From Luzula sylvatica (lineage: Eukaryota; Streptophyta; Magnoliopsida; Poales; Juncaceae), in the NCBI GenBank assembly GCA_946800325.1, contig OX326959.1:40848908-40912907 (forward strand): a DNA stretch of 64,000 bases, read 5' to 3'. Numbering within the stretch: position 1 is the stretch's first letter; each line of letters begins with the position of its first letter. A program made the translations under genes and the position numbers. Shown in pieces: positions 1 through 10,999 of this stretch. The notes beneath the pieces are model-generated. The model ran no database searches. It saw only the letters and a program-made list of their open reading frames with translations, and was not told the origin of the DNA.

Positions 1-590
1 ATTTTTGTTTATTTGCTGAAATTAGGGTTAGTTTCCTGAAAATAGTGTTTATTTGCTGATTTATTTGCTGAAATTAGGGTTTTTTGTGCTCAAATTAGAG
101 GTATTTTTTCGAAATTAGGGTTATTTTTGCTGAAATTAGTGTTTATTTGTTGAAATTAGGGTTATTTTTGCTGAAATTAGTGTTTATTTGCTGAAATTAG
201 GGCTTTTTATACTAATTTGCTGAAATTAGGGTTTTTTGTGCTCAAATTAGAGGTTTTTTTTCGATTCTGTTTTAGTTCCTGTTTTAAATTCTGTTTTAAT
301 TCTTTTTAAACTATTTTTAAACTATTTTTAAATCCTGTTTTAATTCTGTTTTGAACTGTTTTAATTCTATTTTTGAACTATTTTAAACTGTTTTAAATCC
401 TGTTTTAAGAGCAAAAGGGAGGAGTTTTTATGTGTTTCAATGTTAGAATTTGGGTATAATTTAGGATATAATTTAGGGCTTAATTAGGGTTTAATTAGGG
501 TTTAATTTAGGGTTTAATTTAGGGTATAATTTAGGGTATAATTCAGGGTTTAATTAGAGTTTAATTAGGGTATAATTTAGTTCATTTCTG
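1..590. repeat. Degenerate tandem repeats inside the CACTA element
   Basis: Short direct repeats of the type TGCTGAAATTAGGGTTTTT fill 1-260, and a 14-15-bp unit of the type TTTAATTTAGGGTATAA fills about 475-580. They look telomere-like (TTTAGGG) in places but are irregular. I see no coding potential. Confidence 0.6.
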
Positions 591-718
591 CTTGTTAATT
601 TCTGAAATTATTAGTATATTAATATTATTATATTATTATATTATGTTTAATTTTTTTATTTTCAGAAAATAATATTTTTAATTTATACTTAATTTTATTG
701 TGTTATTTTGCAGCTTGT

Positions 719-1470
719 GTTGATGGCGTCCAGTAACAGGGGAAATTAGGGGTTTTTTATCCTTATTTGCTGAAATTAGGGTTTTTTTTATGGAATTAAT
801 GGGTATTTTCGTAATTTTCAGAAATTTAAGGGTACCACAAAGAATTTTATGCAATTTAATCTCCTAAATATTCTGATTAGTGGATTAAATGATTAATAGT
901 AATAATAAATGATGAATTGTGCAGTTATTGAGGTGCAAGGAAAGGATTATGGTACGCCAAAGGTGGTCGAGACATGGGGCCCATGTGATGCATCGAGATC
1001 TGTGCTCGGCACGTGTCAACTGGATAGTCTACAAAACCTCCATTCTCATTTTCAAGTACGCTTATTTTATTTTTATTTTAATATATTTATTTTTGAATTT
1101 ATTTAACTAATGTGCAAAATTTATGTTTTTATAGGCACAACAAAAGGTTCTAGAGAGAAAAAATCCTGATGAGGAAGATGATCCCGACTCCAGTAGCAGG
1201 GAGGCATCCAGTAGCAGGAATAATTTATGTTTTTATATCAGCGCAATGAGACGCAGTGCCGATGCGGTCAGGGTTCAAGACGCGGTTCTAGAGAGAAAAA
1301 ATCCTAATTATTTTTCGAACTTAATTTGAAATTTGATTGGTTTTATTTCGTATTATTTATTATTTAACAATTTTTATATTTTATTCTACATGACGGAGTG
1401 AATCGAGAAGGATGTGTGCATCGAGATTGTCGTTGCGGTGAGCAAGGAAGATGGAGTGACGAGGTAGCAT
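719..1470 (+). pseudogene. Possible exon scraps of a CACTA-encoded protein
   Basis: Several short, more GC-rich islands are separated by AT-rich stretches that look like introns: 719-745, 907-1055, 1132-1310 and 1392-1465. The 1132-1215 island translates to a hydrophilic stretch containing ERKNPDEEDDPDSSSRE, and the word GGTTCTAGAGAGAAAAAATC occurs twice (1147 and 1286). Acidic, Ser-rich C-termini of this kind occur in the second protein of plant CACTA elements. No continuous frame exists and no catalytic motif is visible. The assignment rests mainly on position inside the CACTA element. Confidence 0.3.
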
Positions 1471-1626
1471 TTTCGTATTTGTATTGTTTGTATTATTTGT
1501 ATTATGTATTGCTTATTTGAATATTTGTATTATTTTGTATTATTTGTGATATTATGTGGGGCTTCTGTTTTTGAATTTTGTGATATTTGTTATATTATTT
1601 ATATTATTTGTATTATTTTTGAATTT

Positions 1627-1741
<115 letters not shown>

Positions 1742-1959
1742 TGAATTTGAAATATGTGTATGTGTGTGTGTGTGTGTATATATAATAAATAATAATATAG
1801 GTAATTAAGTAATATGTTTTACATTAATAGTATATTATAATAATAATATATATAACAAATAATAAACATATATAATAGTAATATGAATAAATAATTAAAT
1901 ATTAATTTTAATATTAATTAATTAAATATAATAATTAATTAATTAAATATAGTATCTGC

Positions 1960-2181
1960 TACGGGCCGTCGCTGAAACCAGTATGAGCGACGGGCCGTCG
2001 GTAAAGCTATCTGCTACGGGCCGTCGCTGGAAAGAAACCGTCGCTGAAAGTGACATCAGCGACGCAGCTTTCAGCGACGGTTATTTAGCGACGGCGGGCC
2101 ATCGGTAACACCTTTAGCGATGGTTTTTGGGTCTTTTAGTGACGGTTTTTACCGTCGCCGATATCCTAAAATGTTGTAGTG
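1960..2181. repeat. CACTA sub-terminal repeat block
   Basis: Repeated CTACGGGCCGTCGCTG, GCGACGGGCCGTCGG and AGCGACGG words occur in direct and inverted orientation up to the terminus. In CACTA elements such motifs are the binding sites of an element-encoded protein; the role here is inferred. Confidence 0.7.
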
Positions 2182-3786
2182 AACGAACGTACGCGTCCGT
2201 AGGCATAAGAAACAGTTTGGTAAAACTGGCATAACTTTCAGTGAGAATCTCCAATTTGAATGGTTCAAATTGGGTTAAATAGATAATGAGATTATCTAGA
2301 ACTTTCATATAGAAATATGTTTCATTTGAGCGAAGTATCAGTGTCGTTTTAATGGAATATCGAAATGGTGCGACTGTTTGACATACAGTTAGTAAAACGT
2401 CCGTAACTTTCGCATCCGAACTCCAATTGGACAAGATCCAATTGGGATGGAAAGATAATAAGATTATCTAGAACTTTCGTGATGTTCAAAGTCGGTTGGA
2501 ATGATTTAATATTTTCTTTTCAACAGAATACTGAAAGGGTGTTTGCAGTTTTCTGTCTGAAAAGGTGTATTTGAGATATACATGGCTTTTGGCCCATCCT
2601 TATCCTATGTGATATAAATAGAATGTTTCTCTCTCTCTCGTGAAGTCAGATCATTCAGACCAATCTATGGTATTATTCAGAATATTCCAGAAATATAGAG
2701 AGACATCTTTCTAGAGAGCGAAAGAGTGCGAAGAGAGAAAACCGAGAAAATGAGTTTTTCTCGGTGTAGAGAATCGATCTAATCAAGCAAGTTCGCCGGT
2801 GCAGCGTCTAAGCAGTTGCACCCGCGACCGATGAACTCCGACTCACGGTGGATACAAGTAGAGGAGCGACACTTGTGGTTCTCCGATTGTGATCAAACCG
2901 AAGGATAAAAACTGTTGGCTGTGGAAGAGTGTGGACGTGGGACACACGAAAGACAACCGTTGGCGTGTCAAGACGGTGGGAGACGTGTGGTATGGGACGC
3001 ACAGGCTAGTCACCAACGTGACACCGGAGAAGGAAAGGATGCGAGCGATCAACCCATCGTGCGTGATCAATTTCACGCTGGTAATCGTCTATCCTTCTAT
3101 TGCATCGTACCCTCAAAGTCATGGCGTGATCTTGGATTTGGGGAACCGGACCGGGCCTTCATATCCGCTGCGCGGGCCCGGGGATGGGTGAATTCCCAAC
3201 ATAAAAGCTGTTTTATGGCAGATTTTATCACACACGAGATGGTGTGTCCAATATGTGTCTTTTGGGTGTCCTTTTCCTATTACGTATAAATAGAATAATT
3301 TTCTCTCTCCTATACTAAATAATTGAATCTAATCATTCTATCAAGGAGCTAAAAGAGTGTGAATAAGAGAGAAAGAGAAAAGAGGTGAAAAGAGTTTTCT
3401 CCGTCTAGAGAATCGAAATCAATCAAGCAAGTTCGCCGGTGCATCGTATAGGCAGTTGCACCAGTGACTGAGGTGTTGTGACTCACGGTGGACACGATTA
3501 GAGGAGCGACGCTTGTGGCTCTTCATTGTGATCGAACTGGAGAATCGAATACCATCAACGAAGTGGTGGGAGAAGCGTCGGCGTGGGACGCATGTTTTGT
3601 CACCAACATTACAAGGTGAAAGGAGGATAAGCGATCAACCCGTCGACTGTGATCAATTTCACACCGGTAATTGACTACCCTACTATGCAACATACTCTCG
3701 ATATCGAAGCGGGATCTCGGGTTATGGGAACCGGACCGGACCTTCATATTCGCTGCGCGGGTCCGGGGACGGGATAATTCCCTTCA
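2182..3786 (+). mobile_element. Degenerate copia-type LTR sequence in two overlapping copies
   Basis: Two diverged copies of one LTR lie in the same direction. The 3' part of copy one (about 2600-3201) and of copy two (3202-3786) align along their length. They share TATAAATA boxes (2613 and 3285), a CT-rich leader, AATCAAGCAAGTTCGCCGGT, and an end block GAACCGGACCGG..CTGCGCGGG. Copy one ends CCCAACA at 3201 and copy two ends CCCTTCA at 3786, directly before an initiator-Met primer binding site. A direct repeat around 2220-2310 and 2390-2480 suggests copy one is nested in copy two, but I could not find a clean target duplication. Confidence 0.65.
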
Positions 3787-3787
3787 G

Positions 3788-3799
3788 TGGTATCAGAGC
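3788..3799 (+). other. Primer binding site (initiator tRNA-Met type)
   Basis: TGGTATCAGAGC follows the LTR end ...TTCA with a one-base gap. It is complementary to the 3' end of plant initiator tRNA-Met, the usual primer of Ty1/copia elements. Confidence 0.8.
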
Positions 3800-4037
3800 A
3801 AGCGCTAAGATTTGAGGGTCGAATCATAGTCGTATAAAAGTCATATGCCCGAGTTTGCATGAAAATTGGTGATTGAAATAGAATTTCGATTAAAATCACA
3901 AGTGAATTCACTTGAGATCAGTCATAAGATGATTGAGAGTATTTAGGAATGATCGTGAAAGAGTTTCAAATTCGGTCGTTTTCGAAATGTTGAAAAAGGG
4001 ATTTGGAATCAGGCATTTCTGGAAAACAGCGTGTTGC

Positions 4038-5058
4038 TGAAGGAAATACAGTTATAGATCAACTAGTAGATCGTACACTTGAGGATAGATGAACGTACGC
4101 TATCGTCGATACGATTGGATGCATAATAAGATTATGCAAATCTGACAGAAATAACATAGTCCGTCGTGACAGACTGGTTGGTCCGTCGAGACGGACAAAA
4201 GAGTTATTCTAACATATTTGACAGAAAATACATAGTCCGTCGTGACGGACTGGTTGGTCCGTCGTGACGGACCATAATGTATTTATGTGCACCAATATTT
4301 GAGTATAGCATTGTGACGGACTGGTTGTCCGTCATGACGAAGCTGCGCCACGACGGACTGGTTGGTCCGTAATGACGGAGTCGGGAAATAACGGCTATAT
4401 CAGTAATCATGACTAGTGCATCATGACAGACTTTGGTGCGTCATGACGGACTGTGATCCAAATTCTGAATTGACAGTTTTTCTTAAGATACTCATTAATT
4501 TTCTAATTAATGGGGCCTTGATTATAAGATCATGGACAGCCATTAACCTTCTTCTTCACCGGATTTCTGAGAAAAATAGCTATCTTGTGAGACAAGTCAG
4601 AAGAGAGAAAGAGATTGAGATTGAGCAAGTTTATGGTGATTTTAGGGGAATCACGCGTAACCGAGAGACGAAGCTCACGGTGGATACGAGTAGAGAGGTT
4701 TCAACTGAAGCCTTTGCAGTGATCTAACGAGAGCACGTTCCAGGAAGGTCGAAGGGCAAACTAGAAAGCAATCCTGTTGTATTCGACAAATCGGAGCTTC
4801 GAGCAAGGTGTCGAATCGTGCGGGCGTGGGACACACGTGTTACCGGGATCGAAGCGAGCAAAGCAACTACGCAGTCAACCCGTCTCTGTGATCAATTTCA
4901 CGCGGTATGATTCCCTATGAATTAAGAGTTAAATTCATAGGTAGTTGCATGTAGATAAGATTTGTACGATCGGATCGATAACGTGGTCTCCGGGATCAGG
5001 TCGGACAGGGCTCCTTAATCCGATGCGCGGGGCTCGGTAGTGACACCGATACCCAACA
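4038..5058 (+). mobile_element. Solo LTR of the same copia-type family
   Basis: It begins TGAAGGAAATACAGTTATAG, matching the LTR start at 14422, and ends GATACCCAACA. Flanking 5-mers are GTTGC (4033-4037) and GTTGT (5059-5063), a 4/5 target duplication. The U3 part contains GTCCGTCGTGACGGAC palindromes. The internal region and second LTR are absent, as expected after LTR-LTR recombination. A 103-codon open stretch at 4416-4727 is LTR sequence, not a gene. Confidence 0.75.
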
Positions 5059-5626
5059 GTTGTGCATCATGACGCACTGACTGATGTGTCGTGATGCACA
5101 CCACGGGTTGCCACTAGTCTGCGGGGACGCCATGGTGCGTCATGACGCAAAGGTTACGTCATGACGGACCACAGTACAAAGGTTGTACGAGGGTGTGTCG
5201 TGACGGAGCATTCGGTGCGTCGTGACGGCAGAGTCCCCGGAGATTTTTGGTGTTCGTCCGTTGTGATGCACGATAAGGTGCGTCATGAAGGACTGTACAA
5301 AAATCATATGTACAGGGTTACACGAGATGGTGCGTCATGACGCAGTGTATGGTGCATCATGACGCAGGAGCCCCTAGTTACCAGATTTTTTTTTTACTAC
5401 AAACTTCGAAAATTCGAATTATTTGCACCGGTTTATTTCATATTAATTTAGTTATTATTTAGAATAATTTAGTCTCCCTATATAGTGCATATGCATTAGA
5501 AAATCTTGTGATAGTGATGTAATATGATTACGTCATGAATTCAAACATGAAAGTTATGATCCCTTCTAATACTTAAGTCGTGAAAATGTTTTCCATGTCA
5601 AAGACCGTCAAAATTGATATCACAAT

Positions 5627-5733
5627 ATGTGTGTTGTTAGGCCTTCGCCATGCACACATGTTGTCGGTATCGATGGGTGCTAAGCGTTAATTGGGGACTC
5701 ACGTGCTGTTCGGCCTTCGTCATGCACATGAGT
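5627..5733 (+). other. Two constant-loop hairpins (diverged family copy)
   Basis: Hairpin a pairs ATGTGTG (5627-5633) with CACACAT (5653-5659) around the 19-nt loop TTGTTAGGCCTTCGCCATG. Hairpin b pairs ACTCACGTG (5697-5705) with CACATGAGT (5725-5733), one C-A mismatch, around CTGTTCGGCCTTCGTCATG, also 19 nt. Between them lies AAGCGTTAATTGGGGAC, which is also present between the hairpins at 16.35-16.45 kb. A third, unpaired copy of the loop end follows at about 5795-5815. Confidence 0.6.
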
Positions 5734-5934
5734 AGTCCACTTGAGCAATACGTTTGATATGGTTATGACTTAACCGTACAAGCCAATCTGATTGGACTTC
5801 GTCATGCACATGAGTAGTCCACCTCAAAACCAAAACGATCGTGGGAGCATGATGAGTGTGATCATGACTATGGTTTGACTAGATTTGGTCCTGAAACGCC
5901 ACAGTTCCCCTATAAAGCCACGAGATGAGTTCAG

Positions 5935-7440
5935 ATTGAAAGATACACTTATGGGGTGGATTCTTTTCCACTCTTCCACTTCACACACCTTCCTCACACC
6001 CCTCTCAAGCTATTCTAGTATTCAAAGTCACTCTCTTGAACCTCTGCCAAGAATTTCATCTTTACCAAAGTGTTTAGGGTTTTCATAAGGGTAAATCAGA
6101 GAAATTAAGGTGATTGGCTCCAAATTGAACAAAACTCATACCTTCCTATAGCAATAGTGGAATAAGTGCTATCTCAAGACTCACTGGATCAGCAAGAGAA
6201 TCTCTTTCCCCTTCTCAATTAGGTGTATTTCTTCCTTTTCTTTACTGATATTAGAGTATTATGTTGAATTGTGTGTAAAGAATTGACCTTTTGTGTTAAA
6301 TATTTCTTAATCTAAGTTCGTAAATCATTTTCCTATTTTTCCGTATTTTATTTGAATTTAATTTGAATTTTCCATGTGTTGAAATCCTAATTCTGCCTTT
6401 TCTGTTCTGCTTTTGTGAATTGATTATTAATTTTTCTGTTAACTTTGATCTTAGTTTAATAAGTGTTAATATAGTATTCATTCCAAAGATTGATCTCCAT
6501 TTTACATAATTCAATTTTGAATTTTTGTTGATTTGATATGAATTTTTAAAGTTGATAAAAAATCCTCACTCACTGTCAAGTGAGGTCATATGACATTTTT
6601 TTTGTAATTTTTGTGAGCACTTCTAAATTTTTTTAAATCAAACAAGAATTGTTTTCAGATATTATTTTCACCACACTTTCAGATAATATTAACCTCATTC
6701 CATGTAAACTTTAATTTTTGGAGAAATGATATCCCAAAGTTGAAGAAAAATACTTCTGAAAACAGCCTTTAACCTAATTTTCCAAAATTTGAATTAAAAG
6801 AGCAGTTTTCTTTGCCATTTTTAATTAATTTTTAATTGATCTGGATCAATCCAGTTAATAGATATTCAAGATCAAACAATCTTCATTTTATTCCTTTTTG
6901 AATAATCTTTATTATTTGGATTTTCTATTTGATATTGATTTTTGAATAGTTGAGATTTTATTCTGGATTAAGGACTTATTTGTAAAACTATGTGAATCTT
7001 TGCATCTGTCTAACTTTGTGTGTGAATTATAAAATTCTTATATCATTTTAGACCAAATCAAGCTCACCACTGTATATTATTAGTCCCATACATAAATTCA
7101 AAACCAATTTCAAATCATTTGGAGATCTAGATTAAAAGTTATTGAATTTACAAAATAGTCCAGAACAAACATTCTGTCAATTTCTTTACTGGATCTTTTC
7201 ACAAATTTCCAGGGACTGATTTTAAATCCACTATAACTTTTTATACTGAACTCCGAACTCCAAATTGTACCAAATTTTGACCACACCTCTGGAATATCAT
7301 AACTAACAAATTGTGTGAGTTTGGAACATTTATTCAAAATTTAGAATATTTAATCTGAAATAAATTACGTATTTCCTTGTGGACTGGTAACCCCACTTAT
7401 CATATACTATATTAAAGTTAACTAAACTTTTGTTTGAGCC
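5935..7440 (+). mobile_element. Old gypsy/Athila-like LTR remnant
   Basis: Stretches align in order with the Athila LTR at 23255-25483. Examples are CATTTTCCTATTTTTCCGTA near 6330, ACTGGATCTTTTCAC..TTCCAGGGAC near 7188, and TTTCCTTGTGGA near 7370, versus CTGGACCTTTTCGTGATCTTCCAGGGGC and CTCCTTGTGGAG in the intact LTR. No clear ends, PBS or TSD remain. A 67-codon open stretch at 5885-6088 lies at its left side and resembles nothing I know. Confidence 0.5.
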
Positions 7441-7696
7441 AAACGACGCTTAACAATCGCTAATTTACAATGTTATTCTCAAAAAATTATCACCTAATAC
7501 TATCCCAAAATTCAGAACCAAAGATTATCACGATTTGATGTGTAATACGGACATTACAGTTGAATGGTCTTGTCAGATTATAATCTCCATATCTAACTAA
7601 AAAGTTATTCCAATGGCTCACGAGGAATAATTGAATTTTAAAACAAGAAATCCTGCGAAAAAGAGGGTGGCCCCCGGAAACGGTTTGTATGTTATG
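7441..7696. other. Unassigned sequence between repeats
   Basis: About 250 bp in which I see no gene, repeat or terminal structure. It ends at the LINE target duplication at 7697. Confidence 0.4.
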
Positions 7697-7707
7697 TGGT
7701 GAAATAA
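7697..7707. repeat. Target-site duplication of the minus-strand LINE
   Basis: TGGTGAAATAA here matches TGGTGAAACAA at 10588-10598 in 10 of 11 positions. It lies directly next to the T-run that is the LINE poly(A) tail on the minus strand. Confidence 0.7.
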
Positions 7708-7971
7708 ATTTTTTTTTTTGAAGAAAAATAGAGTAGGTTCTTATGCCCTACATCTATTATATTTCATTTATATTGAATAAGTTAATACAAGATAGAGGTA
7801 TTTGCCCTAAAGTTTGTAAAACACTACTCCTAAATACCCCTATTTCACACTTATATTAACTAATTACATCAATATAACTTTTTAATTTTCCAGAACTTGA
7901 ATCTCCTGGATTTAGAGGAATTTGATTCTATGATACTTGACATTGAGATCCTTTCTTCCTTTTAACCTAGG

Positions 7972-8060
7972 TATAAATACCCACTTCTCCACTCAGCCGC
8001 CTACAATCTTATTTCCATTCCTCCCTCTTCTTCTCCCACCGCCTAAAACATCAATGGCGA
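7972..8060 (+). promoter_or_regulatory. Promoter-like sequence antisense to the LINE 3' UTR
   Basis: TATAAATA at 7972-7979 is followed by a C/T-rich stretch and an ATG at 8054 that opens only 16 codons. The other LINE copy has TATATAAG at the equivalent place on its antisense strand (35431-35437), also about 140-150 bp beyond the ORF2 stop and also followed by a C/T-rich stretch. Function is inferred from this shared layout only. Confidence 0.35.
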
Positions 8061-8121
8061 TTTCTTGCGCGAGATCCCTGCATCAATCCTTCCTTGCCTT
8101 CTAATCATGTATTTGCTAGAT

Positions 8122-10579
8122 CTATCGCCAAGAGTTGCAACCCTTCAAGAGATCTGACAAACGCCTACAAATACCATTTAAGGTATTATTCTCCACCCTG
8201 TGACCTTCATTTTGAGTTTCCTCTTGCATCTGAGATCGATCTTCTTCACTGTTTTGGGATATTCTTCTGTTTCGCCTTCTTTCCTCCATCTCTCTCTGAT
8301 TTGCCTCTTGCATCTGAGATCGATTTTCTTCATTGTTTTGGGATATTCTTCTTTTTTGCCTTCTTTCATCCATCTCTCGCTGATTTGCACTTATACTGGT
8401 CACTAAACCAGTATAGCTCCATTGCTGATTTGTCTGTGTTTGCTCCAAAGTTATGTTCCTTAATCCTCCTACATAATTAAAATCATTAGTGTAGACTGGA
8501 TTCTGAACAATTTGATTTTGATTTTGATTTTGAATTTCATTTATGTTCGAGTTTGAATCTAAAGTATCATTCCCTACTTCTGTTGATTCTTCATCATTAA
8601 GATCAATATTTTTAAATAAGGGTTTTTTGACTAATTCATTTATTTTGAATTCATAGATTATTCGTTCAACCAATTGATCTTCAGAGAGGATTTGATTATT
8701 AAATATTCTACGACATCTCTCAGTCCATATTTGATAAAGAAGAATGCAGATAAGTACTTTATATTTCTTTGAATTCTGATCACTTAATATTTCTTCTAAT
8801 AAATTTATTTGATTCATATTTGAATTATTACTAATCCCTGTATTTGCACTGACTTGCATCCAGGTTTGATTCACAAAGCTACACTGGTTCGACAAATGAT
8901 TCACACTCTCCTCACAATTTCTACATAGAATGCATCTGTTGACTTGGATCCAACCTTTCTTCTTTAAATTATCAATAGTAAGTATTTTGTTTAAATATGT
9001 TAACCATAAAAATAATTTAATTTTTAATTCAATTTTTAAATTCCATAACTTAAAATATTCTGCTTTGATAAATACACCCTTAATTAATGTTTGGTATGCA
9101 TTTTGACAGGTATAAGTACCATTTTGGGACCAAATCCACTTAAATGAATCTTTTTGAGAAGGAATAAGATCAAGAGAATTGCAAATTTGGTCTAATTCGA
9201 GAAATTGGTCCCATCTTTGCTTTCTGAAAAAGAGTATAATTCTGAATATTTTTCAATTAAAGGTTTTTCACACCATCTTCCCTTCCAGAAATTTGTATTT
9301 TGACCATTTCCTATAATAATGTTTATACTGTGATTAAAAAAATCTGTATTTTTCATAACATCATTCCCAAAATAGGAATTATTTTTATTATTTTTTGATA
9401 AATCATTATTATTTAAAGGGTTTTGAACTAAATTAAACCAATCTAATTTATTTTCAGAATTATAATATAACCATAACCATTTAATTAGTAAGACTTTATT
9501 AAATACTTCTATATTTATTACACCTAAGCCCCCTTTTTCTTTTGGCTGACAGACTATATCCCAATTAACCAAGTGAAACCCAGTTTTATTTGTGCCTTTC
9601 CAAAAAAATTGTCTCCTAATTTTATCAATCTCTTTAAGTGCCCATTTAGGAAACTTGAAAATATTAAAGTAATAAATAGGCATTGATGTTAAAACTGAAT
9701 TTATAAGTACAAGTCTACCAGCTTTACTGATCATACTACCTTTCCAACCTGTTAATTTATTTGAAATTTTTTCTATTAAGATTTTATAATCATTTTTAGT
9801 TGGCTTTTTATAATGTAAAGGAAGACCTAGATAAGTAATAGGAAAATTTTCTATTTTACAGTTTAACTCTTTAGAAATATTATTCATTTTTTCATCTGAG
9901 ACATTTAAACCTATTACTGACATTTAAACCTATTACTTCTGATTTATTAAAATTCATTGTAAGCCCAGATTCTTGACCAAATAAATTTAATATATATTTA
10001 ATTCTTTTAATATTATTTATATCAGGTTTTAAGAATAGTATTGAATCATCTGCATAAAAAAGACTTGTAAATATATTTTTGATAGGTTTAATAATATAAT
10101 TACTTTCACTTAAATCTTCTAATAATTTAGATAATACATCCATAACTAATAGAAATAAATGTGTTGAAGTAGGATCACCTTGTCTAAGACCTCTTTTTAA
10201 ATATATGTACTTACCAGGATGTCCATCTAATATAATTCTAGTAGATCCTTGTAAAACTGAATTTTTAATCCATGAAATAAAATTGATACCAAAACCCCTT
10301 GCTAATAAAATGTTAATAAAAAATTCTCAAGATACACTATCAAAAGCTTTATGAATATCTAGTTTTAAAATTATTAATGGAATATTTTCCCTTTTAGCTT
10401 TACATATGATTTCCCTAGCATACAGATAGTTTTCTGATATATTTCTGTCTTTTAAAAACCCTAATTGGTTTTTTGAAATCATCTTATCAATGTAAAGACT
10501 TAATCAACATTTTCATCTTTTATATTTTTTAAAATCAAGCTTTTTTTGATATCTGAATTCAAACCTCTAACATTCCATT
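8122..10579 (-). pseudogene. LINE ORF2 pseudogene (reverse transcriptase, zf-RVT)
   Basis: L1-type ORF2 protein, which would nick the target and reverse-transcribe the LINE RNA. Reading on the minus strand, the endonuclease start (WNVRGLNS..DENVD) jumps directly to RT sequence KMISKNQLGFL, then the catalytic segment FYADDSILF (about 10050), the thumb region with TYLGLPLHYKKPTKND, and WKGSMISKAGRLVLINSVL. Near 8925 a zinc-finger-like CILCRNCEESVNHL (zf-RVT type) follows, then IWTERCRRIFNN. Frames are broken near 9890-9920, 10145-10500 and 8905-9190. The C-terminal tail (8122-8600) is Asn/Gln/Glu-rich with a duplicated 28-residue unit. The protein is roughly 75% similar to the other LINE by eye, so the two are different subfamily members. 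Confidence 0.85.
8224..8391 (-). repeat. 84-bp tandem repeat in the LINE ORF2 tail
   Basis: Two copies of an 84-bp unit (starts 8224 and 8308, both TTGCATCTGAGATCGAT). On the minus strand this is a 28-residue repeat containing RRISQN and DRSQMQE. The length is a multiple of three, so the ORF2 frame is kept. Confidence 0.85.
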
Positions 10580-10587
10580 AAAAGGAA

Positions 10588-10598
10588 TGGTGAAACAA
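10588..10598. repeat. Second copy of the minus-strand LINE target duplication
   Basis: TGGTGAAACAA, the partner of 7697-7707. It marks where the LINE 5' end stops. Confidence 0.7.
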
Positions 10599-10700
10599 TT
10601 GATACAAATACTCACTTCTGCTAAAAATGTTCATTCACCCTACAATGCTTCCTACTACGTGGATTACCAATTGAACCACACGACTCCTTTTTCAAGCAAT

Positions 10701-10999
10701 GGGAACATATTCGGAAAAGGAAAATTTTTATCTTTCCCCCAGATGATGCATCACCACATCCTCTATATCCCTAATTAGCACACTTAATTAACTAGTAATT
10801 AGCAAGATACACTCGATTAAAAGTTAATTAATATTAATTATTAATTGTTAATTCTTATGTATGTTAAATATATATTACTTAATTGTTAGTCGGGTGTATT
10901 TTGTTAATTACTAGTTAATTAAGTGTATTAATTAGGGATATAGAAGATGTGGTGATGCATATGGAGAAAGAGTAAATGGCTTCTTTGGAAAATACGAAC
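10701..10999. repeat. Long imperfect inverted repeat between the two LINEs
   Basis: The left arm 10701-10818 and right arm 10888-10999 are reverse complements with few differences. They share GATGCATCACCACATC.TCTATATCCCTAATTA, then CACTTAATTAACTAGTAATTA, around a 70-bp AT-rich loop. The outer parts are more diverged. This could be a MITE or an old foldback remnant. No TSD was found. The remaining pre-insertion sequence (10599-10700 and 11000-11153) shows no gene. Confidence 0.7.

Larger units (their letters stand above)
3800..5930 (+). mobile_element. Leader of the decayed copia-type element (interrupted)
   Basis: Non-coding sequence downstream of the PBS at 3788, split by the solo LTR at 4038-5058. 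The right part contains GTGCGTCATGACGCA-type palindromes (5062-5370), then two constant-loop hairpins (5627-5733). It also shares the phrase AAGCGTTAATTGGGGAC and the phrase around GACTTAACCGT..AAGCCAATC with the leader of the intact element at 15.3-16.6 kb. Homology fades near 5930, where an unrelated LTR-like block begins. No gag or pol is seen. Confidence 0.6.
7708..10587 (-). mobile_element. L1-type LINE, 5'-truncated and internally deleted
   Basis: On the minus strand it runs from the first codons of ORF2 (about 10579) to a poly(A) tail at about 7709-7720. The two sides carry an 11-bp imperfect target duplication. Its 3' UTR aligns with that of the plus-strand LINE ending at 35710 (TATTTAGGA..TTTAGGG..). 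Endonuclease and the first half of the reverse transcriptase are missing through a roughly 1.5-kb internal deletion. Confidence 0.8.

Noticed and set aside
909..1110. Two overlapping 63-65-codon open stretches
   Set aside because: They overlap in different frames in AT-rich CACTA interior; at best exon scraps, not a gene.
8094..8480. 128-codon plus-strand frame
   Set aside because: Antisense of the repeated LINE ORF2 tail; the minus-strand reading matches the LINE family.
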